From assembly GCA_038251405.1 (NCBI GenBank), contig JBBSBH010000003.1, positions 136,090-200,089 on the forward strand: a stretch of 64,000 nucleotides of DNA, read 5' to 3'. Source of the DNA: JADJLQ01 sp038251405. Its GTDB lineage: Bacteria > Bacteroidota > Bacteroidia > Chitinophagales > Saprospiraceae. Each line of letters starts with the position of its first letter. Positions within the stretch are counted from its first letter, which is position 1. The position numbers and the translations under genes are program-made. Shown one piece after another: positions 46,619-54,636 of this stretch. The notes beneath the pieces are model-generated. The model made no database searches. It saw only the letters and a program-made list of their open reading frames with translations, and had not been told where the DNA came from.

Positions 46619-48206
46619 AAGCGAAAATATGTTCAATATCAAAGTAGTTGTTTATGATTTCGTCAACCTTTGATTGTGAAAAGTCGTTTAGTAATATTAT
46701 TTGGTTGCCAATTTGTTTGATGTCTTCTAATGGTGGCAAAGGCATTTCCCTTAACTCGGTAGCACTCACATTTATATTTCCATTGAAGGTTCTAAAATAT
46801 GTGTCGAAGAGATTGCTGTTTAACAAGGCAGCAAGTCCTAATATTTCATTTCTTTCAAGATGACCTTTGCGTCTATAAATATAATTAAGATGATTTTCAA
46901 CGCCGATATATTCTGCTTGAGTAATGTCAACAAAGTATGGAGTTGCAACCAATCTGCTCTTGTCGTCCTTAGCACTAAAACGGCGAAGAAAAACATAGTT
47001 TTTATTTGGAAGCAAAAGCGATTTGGTTTCTTCGCAAAGTTGAATGTATTGAGGTTTATTCCTCTTAGTAATAGGCCAATCAAATTGCATTTTAGATGTG
47101 TTGATGAGTTGATACAACGGTACTAAAAAAACAGTTCCATTTTGATACTGCTCATACAAATATTGCGTAGCTCTGAATGACACTACTGGGCCTGTAGAAA
47201 TTTGGATGTCGTATTGATGTAAATTTCCTGCCCATGATTTAAACAGCTTTATTACGTTGTCGTCTGTTTCGTTTGTAGGAAGATGTATAATTTTTTCTTT
47301 TGATTTTAAGTCAATCAGTTCATCAGTTTTATAAATCTTTTCGGTAAAGTTTTCAATATCCTTAATTCCATTAGAATGAGTTACAAGTATTGAAGGTAAT
47401 TGCTCATTTTGCTTTTGCTTTTTGCCTTTCAATATTAGGGTTTCTTGCAAAACGCTATCTCGGTCAAAAGTATCGGTCCTTGAACCGAATAAATGTATTT
47501 GTTGAATTTCTATTTCTTGAAAGAAGGCTTCACGGAAAGCTCTGAAATAATTACCTGATGCAAAACTTCTCGGTGTAATAAATATTAGTTCGCCACCTTC
47601 TTTTAAAAGCTTAGTTGCAACCATCATAAAGATTGAGTAAATGTTTGGTTGCCCCCAAACAATAGACTTTGCTACACTTGCCCGTTTATCATCCTTTGAT
47701 ATTTTGAAATATGGCGGATTTGAAATTACAATATCGTAAGTGGCATTTTTCGGTTCAGAAAAAAGTGTCGCTGAAACTTGAAAGCAATCTTTGTTCTCAA
47801 GAACAAAATCATTTGTGTCAAGTGTTGCCTTAAACTTGATTTTATATTGTTTTAGCCATTTCCCTAAATAGTCAAGCACTGCTTGGGTGTAAGGCAAAAT
47901 GTCTTGGTCGGTTTCATAAACAACAAGTTCTATTTCCTTTAAGTTGTCATTCTGCTTTGCAAGTGTCTCAATGAGTGAACTTGAAAGAATGGCTGTTCCG
48001 CAACCTGGGTCAAGTATTTTGAATTTGTCTTTTGTTTGTTTGGTAAGTCCTGACATGAAGTGAGCAATTTCTGTCGGAGTAAAAAACTGTCCATTGTTCT
48101 TCTTGTGCTGTGTCGTAACAGTTTTAGCATAAAGCTGTCCAACCCTGTCGGCGAAGTGGCTTGGTAACTCATTGGTGAGTGGTTTTATGTCTATCACTGC
48201 TGTCAT
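46605..48206 (-). CDS. Adenine-N6 DNA methyltransferase of the PstI/BsuBI-type system
   Basis: 533 residues. SAM-binding motif LDPGCGTA near residue 65, catalytic motif NPPYFKI near 164 (N6-adenine type), and an Eco57I-like architecture with a C-terminal target-recognition part (LNYIYRRKGHLERNEILGLAALLNS). It should protect the host site cut by the endonuclease encoded directly downstream. The two genes overlap and form a complete, apparently intact restriction-modification module bounded on each side by a pair of palindromic repeats. Confidence 0.88.
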   Translation of the reverse strand: MTAVIDIKPLTNELPSHFADRVGQLYAKTVTTQHKKNNGQFFTPTEIAHFMSGLTKQTKDKFKILDPGCGTAILSSSLIETLAKQNDNLKEIELVVYETDQDILPYTQAVLDYLGKWLKQYKIKFKATLDTNDFVLENKDCFQVSATLFSEPKNATYDIVISNPPYFKISKDDKRASVAKSIVWGQPNIYSIFMMVATKLLKEGGELIFITPRSFASGNYFRAFREAFFQEIEIQQIHLFGSRTDTFDRDSVLQETLILKGKKQKQNEQLPSILVTHSNGIKDIENFTEKIYKTDELIDLKSKEKIIHLPTNETDDNVIKLFKSWAGNLHQYDIQISTGPVVSFRATQYLYEQYQNGTVFLVPLYQLINTSKMQFDWPITKRNKPQYIQLCEETKSLLLPNKNYVFLRRFSAKDDKSRLVATPYFVDITQAEYIGVENHLNYIYRRKGHLERNEILGLAALLNSNLFDTYFRTFNGNINVSATELREMPLPPLEDIKQIGNQIILLNDFSQSKVDEIINNYFDIEHIFAYEQN

Positions 48207-48271
48207 GCCAACAAATTTAGTAAAACTATTGCTGTTTGAAGCGATTTCGATTTATTTGATGGTCGATGTGT

Positions 48272-48355
48272 GTCGGCAAATTTTAGCTCTTTTGCAAGGT
48301 TTGCTTTGTGTCTGGGTTTTGTGTGCCTTGCAAATGTGCTAAAATGTGCGTTGGC
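48272..48355. repeat. Compact palindromic repeat R7b
   Basis: 84 bp from GTCGGC to GTTGGC. Arms ATTTTAGCTCTTTTGCAAGG and CCTTGCAAATGTGCTAAAAT are almost fully complementary. Homologous to R6b. It begins 66 bp upstream of the methyltransferase start. Confidence 0.7.
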
Positions 48356-48413
48356 TTGTTGAGGTCTTCGCTATCAAACCCGAATGAAGAACGTACTGCT
48401 CAAATAGGGTGAC

Positions 48414-48608
48414 GTACAACGAACAGGGCTTTGCGATGTTGGGGGATTTGAAAAACGTCAAGCCGGAACCGCTGCCGATTCAAAAACAAATGTACAAGAT
48501 AACAACCAAAAGCCCACCGATGCTTGTCCTGCCCGAACAACAGCTGCCATGTTGCTATAGATGAAGATAACAACGTCATGCCCCAATATTGCAAAACCCA
48601 ATGTTAGC
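48414..48608. repeat. attC-like palindromic repeat R7
   Basis: 195 bp, near copy of R6 in the same orientation, from ACAACGAACAGGGC to GTTAGC. Only 58 bp of unrecognised sequence separates it from R7b. The SRPBCC gene ends 14 bp beyond. Confidence 0.7.
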
Positions 48609-48621
48609 AGATGCCCTTCAT

Positions 48622-49533
48622 CTAGCCAAAAACATTAGTTCCCTTACCTGTAGTGATTAAACTGTGTAGGCTTTGCTGCATAAGTTCTCCCCAAGCCCAA
48701 GAACAACCACCGTAACATTCAAAAGCTGGAACTAATCCAATATGTGTAAATCGTATTTGTGTTTTGTTATTTATTTGGGTTATTTCAAACACAATTTGTG
48801 TTCCTGTCCATTCTGAGGGATTAGTGAATTTTAATTTGCTATCGGTAATAAGCCAAACAACTTTTTGATTTGGAATAGACTCTACTATTTTTTGTTCTGA
48901 AAAATGAACATCTTTCATTTGGTAAGTGAATTCATCGTTGATATTTTCAGTATTTCCCACTATTTCTCCCTGCCACCAACCACGAACATTATTAATTGCA
49001 TTAAATACTTCAGAGGGTTTTTGATTGACAAAAAACGTAGAGGTGAAATTGTTTGAAGTCAAAGCTTTTTCATCTTCTGTTTGAGGTTGGTCTTTTCCAT
49101 TAGGTTGACCTATTCCTGTTGTTATCAGACTAAATAGACTTTTTTGAATGTAAGTATTCCAAGCATTTTCACAAATATCGTAACACTCATATTCGGGAAC
49201 TAAACCTATCTGAGTGAACTTGATTTGTGTTTTATTTTCCTTTTCAGCTATTTCAAAAACAATTTTATTTCCTGTCCATTCTTCTTTGTTTTTGGTAAAA
49301 CTGAAATGGTTTTGCATCACTTGCCAAACTACTTTTTGGTTAGGCACAAATTCAATTATTTTCATTTTACACATATGAACATCTTGATAATGATAAGACC
49401 ATTCATCATTTAAGTTGTTGGTATTACCTTCAATTTCTTCGCTCCACCAACCACGAACATTGTTAATTGCATTAAAAACTTCTTTAGCTGAATTTTCAAC
49501 CAAAATGGTTGTTGTATAATCTGATGTTGACAT
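48622..49533 (-). CDS. Tandem SRPBCC (AHSA1/START-like) protein
   Basis: 303 residues made of two copies of an about 150-residue SRPBCC domain. Both start with the same core (EVFNAINNVRGWW at residues 19 and about 176) and end with IGLVPEYECYDIC / IGLVPAFECYGGC and SL(F/H)SLITTG. The period is 471 bp, and stretches of DNA are nearly identical, so the duplication is fairly recent. AHSA1-like SRPBCC proteins bind hydrophobic ligands or act as stress proteins; no ligand can be named. It heads toward R7 and shares strand and spacing with the DinB and EthD genes upstream. Confidence 0.82.
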   Translation of the reverse strand: MSTSDYTTTILVENSAKEVFNAINNVRGWWSEEIEGNTNNLNDEWSYHYQDVHMCKMKIIEFVPNQKVVWQVMQNHFSFTKNKEEWTGNKIVFEIAEKENKTQIKFTQIGLVPEYECYDICENAWNTYIQKSLFSLITTGIGQPNGKDQPQTEDEKALTSNNFTSTFFVNQKPSEVFNAINNVRGWWQGEIVGNTENINDEFTYQMKDVHFSEQKIVESIPNQKVVWLITDSKLKFTNPSEWTGTQIVFEITQINNKTQIRFTHIGLVPAFECYGGCSWAWGELMQQSLHSLITTGKGTNVFG

Positions 49534-49549
49534 TTTTATTTTCTTTAAA

Positions 49550-50029
49550 TTATTTAAGTAAAACCAATTGCCCCAGATGGTATTGCAAGTGAGAGGTTCT
49601 GGTAATGATGATATTCAACTTATTGCGAAACGGTTCTTTTGCAAATTCTCCTTCTGAAACAGCTGTATGTTTTTCAAACCATTCTTCTGGTTTCAAACTT
49701 TCAAATTTTTGTTTGAAAATTTCACATTGATCCTTCCAATAAATTCTTAAATCTCCTACAGATGGCATTGGCGTTGAAACATTGTCGGCTAATTCTATAA
49801 ACGGTTTGTATAATGTTGGATAAAGTTTTTCGCCCATATTTAAAAGTATGAGCATATTATCGTGCACTGCAATAAGATGTCCCAATAAATAAATTCCTCT
49901 GTTTTTGCCGGGAGCTATTTCCTTTTGTAAAGTCTCGTCATTTAAACTATTAAGAAGCGTATCGCAACTTAGGATTGATGCGTTCCAACGGTCAAGTACC
50001 ATTTTTAAACTAATTGCTGTTGTCGTCAT
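49550..50029 (-). CDS. DinB-like four-helix metal-binding protein
   Basis: 159 residues of the DinB_2/YfiT-like fold. Conserved His residues in GHLIAVHDN (residues about 51 and 56) and in HLQYHLGQLV near the C-terminus are placed as in the metal-binding members, some of which are bacillithiol- or mycothiol-type transferases. No substrate is evident. It lies 16 bp upstream of the SRPBCC gene and 54 bp downstream of the EthD gene, in one operon. ATG at 50029. Confidence 0.78.
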   Translation of the reverse strand: MTTTAISLKMVLDRWNASILSCDTLLNSLNDETLQKEIAPGKNRGIYLLGHLIAVHDNMLILLNMGEKLYPTLYKPFIELADNVSTPMPSVGDLRIYWKDQCEIFKQKFESLKPEEWFEKHTAVSEGEFAKEPFRNKLNIIITRTSHLQYHLGQLVLLK

Positions 50030-50083
50030 TTTTTATTTTTTTAACGGTTACTGAATTTTAATTTATTTGTTGATGTAAATCAA

Positions 50084-50395
50084 TTAAACATTTTTTGTGT
50101 CGTAAACATAAATCTGAACTTCTTCATCGCTAGCTAAAATCTTTCTGTCAACGGCACATTTTTGCCCAATTTTAGATTTGAAAGCCGTCATCATTGTTTC
50201 CATTGAATCAAAATATAAATTGGCGATTCTATAAACATCAGGATGCCCTGTTAGGGAGACAATTTGTCCATCATTTATTTCATATTTCAACAAACCAGGT
50301 AATTGGTTTGCCAACGGAATGTGAACTTCAGAATAATGTTTTTCAAAAAATTCAATATCTTTTGGTGTTTTGTAAACTACCGTCATTTTAGCCAT
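50084..50395 (-). CDS. EthD-family protein
   Basis: 103 residues matching the EthD ferredoxin-like fold (VVYKTPKDIEFFEKHYSEVHIPLANQLPGL, continuing to YRIANLYFDSMETMMTAF). Family members are small dimeric proteins tied to ring or ether degradation. The gene is the first of a three-gene minus-strand operon (EthD, DinB, tandem SRPBCC) and is divergent from a GlxA-type AraC regulator 126 bp away, which probably controls it. Confidence 0.82.
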   Translation of the reverse strand: MAKMTVVYKTPKDIEFFEKHYSEVHIPLANQLPGLLKYEINDGQIVSLTGHPDVYRIANLYFDSMETMMTAFKSKIGQKCAVDRKILASDEEVQIYVYDTKNV

Positions 50396-50478
50396 TTGAT
50401 TTATTGTTTAAATTGTATAATGCAAAAATAACGTCTATTACTTACTCCAATAAGGTGTTAAATAGACTTTATAATGGG

Positions 50479-50509
50479 TTGATTTGGACAATGGGTTTAT
50501 ATAACTTTG
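50479..50509 (+). promoter_or_regulatory. Candidate Bacteroidota promoter of the GlxA-type regulator
   Basis: TTG at 50479 and TAACTTTG at 50502-50509 match the -33 TTG / -7 TAnnTTTG pattern with a 20-bp spacer. They lie 12 bp before the ATG at 50522. Confidence 0.5.
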
Positions 50510-50521
50510 CAAAAAAGTATA

Positions 50522-51520
50522 ATGAAACATTTAACTATTATAGTTCCTAATGGAGATAATAACCTTAGCAGCATTACGGGAGCTTATGAAATATTGAATA
50601 AGGCAAATTCCTATTGGAAAGAAAATGGAAATGGAGAAATGTTTACAATTCAATTAGCCGGTATTTCAGAAAATATAACATTCAATGATGGTTTATTTAC
50701 AGTAAAACCGCACACCAATATTTCAGTAATCAGCAAGACCGACCTTATTATTATTCCGTCATTAAACCACAATTATGAAATGGCTCTTTCTGAAAATGAT
50801 TTGTTGATTGAATGGTTAGTAAATCAGTATAAAAGAGGTGCAGAAATTGCAACCATTTGTACAGGAGCTTTTATGCTTGCAGCTTCAGGTTTACTTGATG
50901 GGAAAAGTTGCTCTACACATTGGTCAGTTACTGAAAACTTTAGAGCAATGTTCCCAAAAGTTAATTTACAAATAGATAAATTAATTACAGATGAAAAGGG
51001 AATTTATACCAATGGTGGAGCATATTCTTTCTTGAATTTGATGATTTATCTGGTTGAAAAATATTACGACAGACAAACAGCTATTTATTGTTCTAAAGTT
51101 TTTCAGATTGAAATGGATAGAATTACACAGTCTGAATTTGTAATATTCACCGGGCAAAAAAAGCACAGTGATGAGGTTGTCAAAAATGCACAAGTGTACA
51201 TTGAAAACAATTTAGTAGAAAAAATCAACATAGAAAATTTGTCGTCCAGGTTTAATGTTGGAAGAAGGAACTTTGATAGAAGGTTTATTAAAGCTACCGG
51301 AAATTCGCCAATAGAATATTCACAAAGAGTAAAAGTTGAAGTTGCCAAAAAATCTTTTGAAACTAATCGGAAATCAATTAATGAGGTTATGTATGAAGTT
51401 GGCTATTCCGATGTAAAAGCGTTTAGAGAAGTTTTTAGAAAATATACTGGTATGTCTCCCTTGGAATATAAAGGTAAATACAATAAAGATTCTATCTTGT
51501 TTTTAAGTAAGGTATATTAG
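50522..51520 (+). CDS. GlxA-type AraC-family regulator (DJ-1/PfpI domain plus HTH)
   Basis: 332 residues from the ATG at 50522; a TTG five codons earlier falls inside the promoter box and is rejected. The N-terminal DJ-1/PfpI-like domain (about 1-185) contains the nucleophile-elbow-like ATICTGAFMLAASGLLDG, and two AraC HTH motifs follow (NLSSRFNVGRRNFDRRFI; INEVMYEVGYSDVKAFREVF). It is the only plus-strand cargo gene in the array. It is divergent from the EthD/DinB/SRPBCC operon, its likely target. Confidence 0.87.
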   Translation: MKHLTIIVPNGDNNLSSITGAYEILNKANSYWKENGNGEMFTIQLAGISENITFNDGLFTVKPHTNISVISKTDLIIIPSLNHNYEMALSENDLLIEWLVNQYKRGAEIATICTGAFMLAASGLLDGKSCSTHWSVTENFRAMFPKVNLQIDKLITDEKGIYTNGGAYSFLNLMIYLVEKYYDRQTAIYCSKVFQIEMDRITQSEFVIFTGQKKHSDEVVKNAQVYIENNLVEKINIENLSSRFNVGRRNFDRRFIKATGNSPIEYSQRVKVEVAKKSFETNRKSINEVMYEVGYSDVKAFREVFRKYTGMSPLEYKGKYNKDSILFLSKVY

Positions 51521-51546
51521 TTGGTCCGTGTCGCTTTAGGGTTTCT

Positions 51547-51673
51547 GCTAACGTTTAGCTATGAAACGTATGCGTTTAAATACCTACATTTTTGTCCCAC
51601 GTTGCAAACGAAATTTAACAGCACACACTTTAAGAACCTACAATACAGCATATGTTTTATAGCTTTTGTTGGC
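51547..51673. repeat. attC-like palindromic repeat R8
   Basis: 127 bp. GCTAACGTTTAGCTATGAAA continuing CGTATGCG pairs with CAGCATATGTTTTATAGC continuing TTTTGTTGGC. The arm sequence is unique in the window but pairs over about 20 bp, mostly with G-T wobbles where it deviates. The next gene stops 11 bp beyond. Confidence 0.75.
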
Positions 51674-51684
51674 GGTTCGTGCTT

Positions 51685-52107
51685 TTAATCCGTCACCAAT
51701 TCAATGTCTAAAAATTTGTTTCTCCAAATTGTCACCAAGGATAATGCGTAGATAATTATGCCTACCATGATTGATGTCATGAACACTTTCGCACCGTTGT
51801 CAGGGTAAACCAGATTTATAACGCCACACAACATCAAAACTGTCAAGGCGAAAAATGGAAATCGAATATTAGGTCCCTTGTTGGCCTTCACTCTTACCTC
51901 TTTTATTTGTCCTGAGTCCGCTGGCACATTAATCTTCTCTGAACCACACCGCATAAGTTTAGCTTGAAGAGTCGCTGCGTTGTCAAGATTTAAAATTCTC
52001 TCTTGTCCGTCCGTTATTTCAAACTGCTCTTTACCGTCCACAAATATTTTATAGCTAAACCGTCTGTTAGCCCATTCTTTTAATCTCCTAATTTTCAGTT
52101 GTCCCAT
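51685..52107 (-). CDS. Membrane protein of unknown function
   Basis: 140 residues from the ATG at 52107; the open frame continues upstream only through repeat R9 and is not considered coding. A cytosolic basic N-terminal part (IRRLKEWANRRFSYKIFVDG) reads like a small beta domain, and two C-terminal membrane segments follow (FPFFALTVLMLCGVINLVY and VFMTSIMVGIIIYALSLVTI). No family recognised. It forms a one-gene module between R8 and R9 with only 38 bp upstream of the start. Confidence 0.65.
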   Translation of the reverse strand: MGQLKIRRLKEWANRRFSYKIFVDGKEQFEITDGQERILNLDNAATLQAKLMRCGSEKINVPADSGQIKEVRVKANKGPNIRFPFFALTVLMLCGVINLVYPDNGAKVFMTSIMVGIIIYALSLVTIWRNKFLDIELVTD

Positions 52108-52145
52108 ATTGTTATCTTTTAAATTGTCTGTCCCAAAGCATGACC

Positions 52146-52275
52146 GCCAACGTTTTGGGGCTTTGCGAAGGTGGGGAAATCGAAGCACAAATGTTGAATT
52201 TAGCACAAATGTTCAATAGAATTCCAATGCTCAAATTTAGTACAAATGCCCCACTTTTGCAAAACCCTTGTTAGC
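52146..52275. repeat. attC-like palindromic repeat R9
   Basis: 130 bp. GCCAACGTTTTGGGGCTTTG continuing CGAAGGTGGGG pairs with CCCCACTTTTGCAAAACCC continuing TTGTTAGC. The opening arm has three extra bases after the box, an asymmetry repeated in most copies. The interior has three ACAAATG words. Confidence 0.78.
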
Positions 52276-52291
52276 TGTTCGCCCTTTTCTG

Positions 52292-52630
52292 TTATTGTTT
52301 ATAAATGTATGCAATGGTTTCACTTATTATTGCTAATATACCAAAACATATAGCTAATTTAAGATTGCCAATTCTGTAAATTAAAAATGAGGCAAGGAAA
52401 AACATTGAAAGTTCAAAAATTATTCTGGTTGAGAACTCTAATCTGTACTCTGAATTTGGTGCGGCAAAAATCCCCCAAAGTGTTATAGCAATGAGTGTCA
52501 AAACTATTGCGAAAGAATATTTTGTCAAGCTGGTTTTTCCTTGATAAAAACCCCAATAACCAATGGCAATAAACATTCCAATTTCAAGGGAAAATGCCAC
52601 AACTTGATTAATCAATTTAATAATTTGCAT
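52292..52630 (-). CDS. YrdB-like (DUF2568) small membrane protein
   Basis: 112 residues with four hydrophobic segments and the family-like start INQVVAFSLEIGMFIAIGYW followed by GFYQG, then LWGIFAAPNS. YrdB-like proteins have no known function. The start overlaps the stop region of the upstream SRPBCC gene by 14 bp, so they are translated from one message. The gene stops 17 bp after repeat R9. Confidence 0.75.
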   Translation of the reverse strand: MQIIKLINQVVAFSLEIGMFIAIGYWGFYQGKTSLTKYSFAIVLTLIAITLWGIFAAPNSEYRLEFSTRIIFELSMFFLASFLIYRIGNLKLAICFGILAIISETIAYIYKQ

Positions 52631-53144
52631 ATTCTGTTTCGCAAGTTTGTTTTAGTAATTCAAGTGATTTAATCATATCCTTTTCGAGTGTTTTGTTGAA
52701 TGATTTATTTAGAAGTTTAGCTAAAAAACCTTCCATACTTTCACTTACTATTACTTCAGTTGAGCCATTAACTTCTTTAAAGCTCCAATTATGGATTGCA
52801 TAAATACCATAAACTTTTCCTGTCCAGCCAAATTTTGCAAAAGGTTCAACTGTATGCAATGTTGAGTGAATTTTCATACCTCCTGTTCTCCAGTCAAAGG
52901 TAGTGTTTGGTTGCAAAGTGCCATTGAGTTTAGATTTGCTCACGGTGGTTAGCCAGGTATTCCATTGGTCAATATTTGTCAAAACTGTCCAAATTTTTTC
53001 AGGTTTTGCATTGATTAATATTGTTTTTGTATTGAAAACAGGTGCATTCGTGTTAGTTGATTTCATTGTTGAATAGTTTTGTGCAAAACAACTTGTCATA
53101 ACTGAAAAGAAGATTGCTGTTGCGAAAATTGATTTAATTGCCAT
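52617..53144 (-). CDS. Exported SRPBCC-family protein
   Basis: 175 residues. Signal peptide (MAIKSIFATAIFFSVMTSCF, then AQ), followed by a single polyketide-cyclase/SRPBCC domain (ILINAKPEKIWTVLTNIDQW, FGWTGKVYGIYAIHNWSF, VIVSESMEGFLAKLL). Such domains bind small hydrophobic molecules. It overlaps the YrdB-like gene and follows a Crp/Fnr regulator by 75 bp in the same orientation, so the three form one module. Confidence 0.8.
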   Translation of the reverse strand: MAIKSIFATAIFFSVMTSCFAQNYSTMKSTNTNAPVFNTKTILINAKPEKIWTVLTNIDQWNTWLTTVSKSKLNGTLQPNTTFDWRTGGMKIHSTLHTVEPFAKFGWTGKVYGIYAIHNWSFKEVNGSTEVIVSESMEGFLAKLLNKSFNKTLEKDMIKSLELLKQTCETEYANY

Positions 53145-53219
53145 TTGCTTTTTTTAAATTTGTTTATGCAAAGGTGAGAAGTAAATCAATAATTGCTCTT
53201 GACAAAAATCAAGAAATTT

Positions 53220-53786
53220 TCATTTTATCTTTTTTCTTAAACGGCTCAAAGTTTCTGGTGTCATTCCCATCATTGATGCTAAATATTGTAAAGGAACTTG
53301 ATTGAAGAGTTCCCGGTTTTGTTCAAATACTAATTTATATCGTTCTTCTGCAGTCATAGATAAAAGTGTAAAAATTCGGTCTTCAAGAGCAGTAAAACAA
53401 CGGGCTATAAAAAGTTTTTCAAGTTTGTCCCATTTTGGAATAACTTCTGATAAGCTATTGTAGATTTTTCGGTCAATAGTATATAGTTCGCAGTCTGTCA
53501 AAGCTTGGATATTATATTTTGAAGGGTTATTGAAAATTATTCCCGAAAGGTCGGTTATAAAATATCCAGTTGAAGAAATCCATTGTGTTACTTCTTTCTC
53601 TACGGTCGTTACATACACTCGAATAAGTCCAGATTTATGAAAACTTAATTTATTGCAAATTTGTCCTTCCTTTAAAAAATAATCCCCCTTTTTTAAAGTT
53701 GTCAAATTAAAAAGGGAACTGATTTTTGAAATATCATCCTTTGGTACGCCAAAGTAAGAATTAATATAAAGTTCGAGTTCTGTCAT
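53220..53786 (-). CDS. Crp/Fnr-family transcriptional regulator
   Basis: 188 residues. Cyclic-nucleotide-binding-like beta roll (KKGDYFLKEGQICNKLSFH ... GLIRVYV, FNNPSKYNIQALTDCELYTI) and C-terminal HTH (QVPLQYLASMMGMTPETLSR). It heads a three-gene unit with the exported SRPBCC and YrdB-like genes and probably regulates them. It is a paralogue of the regulator at 36.2-36.8 kb, but with clearly different sequence. ATG at 53786, 48 bp from repeat R10. Confidence 0.85.
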   Translation of the reverse strand: MTELELYINSYFGVPKDDISKISSLFNLTTLKKGDYFLKEGQICNKLSFHKSGLIRVYVTTVEKEVTQWISSTGYFITDLSGIIFNNPSKYNIQALTDCELYTIDRKIYNSLSEVIPKWDKLEKLFIARCFTALEDRIFTLLSMTAEERYKLVFEQNRELFNQVPLQYLASMMGMTPETLSRLRKKIK

Positions 53787-53834
53787 AATTTACTTGTAGA
53801 AGTTAAGGTTTACTTTGTGTCTCACAGGGTGACA

Positions 53835-53964
53835 GCTAACGTTTTGGGGCTTTGCGAAGGTGGGCTTTTGAAACCGAGAAATGTCTAGCCAGTACCAAAG
53901 TTTATTAATTGCTCAAATGTTTCTATTCGCACTGTCTGCCCACTAATGCAAAACCAGTGTTAGC
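53835..53964. repeat. attC-like palindromic repeat R10
   Basis: 130 bp. GCTAACGTTTTGGGGCTTTG continuing CGAAGGTGGGC pairs with GCCCACTAATGCAAAACC continuing AGTGTTAGC. The next gene stops 5 bp beyond. Confidence 0.75.
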
Positions 53965-53969
53965 GGTTG

Positions 53970-54428
53970 TTAATATTTGTATACTATTTTATAAAGTTCT
54001 TGTAATGGGTAATCTCCTTCAAGTCCATAGTCGTCTATAACGAATGTTTTTTTTGTTGTATAAATTTTTGTCTTTGAACTTGGCTGGTCTGTCTTACCTA
54101 CTTTATATTCTTTTTTAAGTTTTTCAAGGTCGGCAATTTTCATCAATTTTAAGATTGAATTCATTTCGTTTTTTGTCAATGAGTATGTCGAACCTTTATT
54201 TGCAGGATTATAAAATGATTTTACACAAATACTTGTGTCTTTGGAAAAGTCAATCATAGCGTCAATGGAAGGAAAGTCGTCAGACTCTACACCGAATGCA
54301 CTTAGGTTCATTTCAATTTTAACAATAGAGTCGGTTGGGTTGTCATTGGAAGTGGTCTTTGTCTGTCCATTTGAACAACTATATAGTCCTACAATTATAC
54401 AGGTCAATATGTAAATTTGTCTCTTCAT
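53970..54428 (-). CDS. Lipoprotein, possibly DUF6438-like
   Basis: 152 residues with a lipoprotein signal (IVGLYSCSNGQ, Cys near residue 18). The C-terminal part (TKIYTTKKTFVIDDYGLEG, then DYPLQELYKIVYKY) resembles DUF6438-type domains found in Bacteroidota lipoproteins; I am not certain of the family. It is a one-gene module with very short flanks: 5 bp to R10 and 21 bp from its ATG to R11. Confidence 0.65.
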   Translation of the reverse strand: MKRQIYILTCIIVGLYSCSNGQTKTTSNDNPTDSIVKIEMNLSAFGVESDDFPSIDAMIDFSKDTSICVKSFYNPANKGSTYSLTKNEMNSILKLMKIADLEKLKKEYKVGKTDQPSSKTKIYTTKKTFVIDDYGLEGDYPLQELYKIVYKY

Positions 54429-54449
54429 TTTCTGTCTCTTTTAATTACC

Positions 54450-54577
54450 GCTAACGTTGGAGTTTATGCAGTGCGGGACTTTGAAAAACTAAACTGTCCC
54501 ATTTAACCAAACGTTGAACGAAGGTAAAAACTTAAACTTTACACTGCACCCCGCAATTGCATAAACATTTTGTTGGC
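54450..54577. repeat. attC-like palindromic repeat R11
   Basis: 128 bp. GCTAACGTTGGAGTTTATGC continuing AGTGCGGG pairs with CCCGCAATTGCATAAAC continuing ATTTTGTTGGC. Arm sequence differs from the common type, pairing is kept. Confidence 0.75.
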
Positions 54578-54636
54578 TGCCGTGCTGTCTTTTCTTTCAT
54601 TCTGTCTTTGAAACACACAACTGTCAAACGATACAT

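Noticed and set aside
48400..48594. Minus-strand open frame of 64 codons
   Set aside because: It is entirely within repeat R7, and a matching one exists in R6.
52108..52206. N-terminal extension of the membrane protein at 51.7-52.1 kb
   Set aside because: The extra 33 codons are translated repeat R9 and begin on a non-ATG codon.
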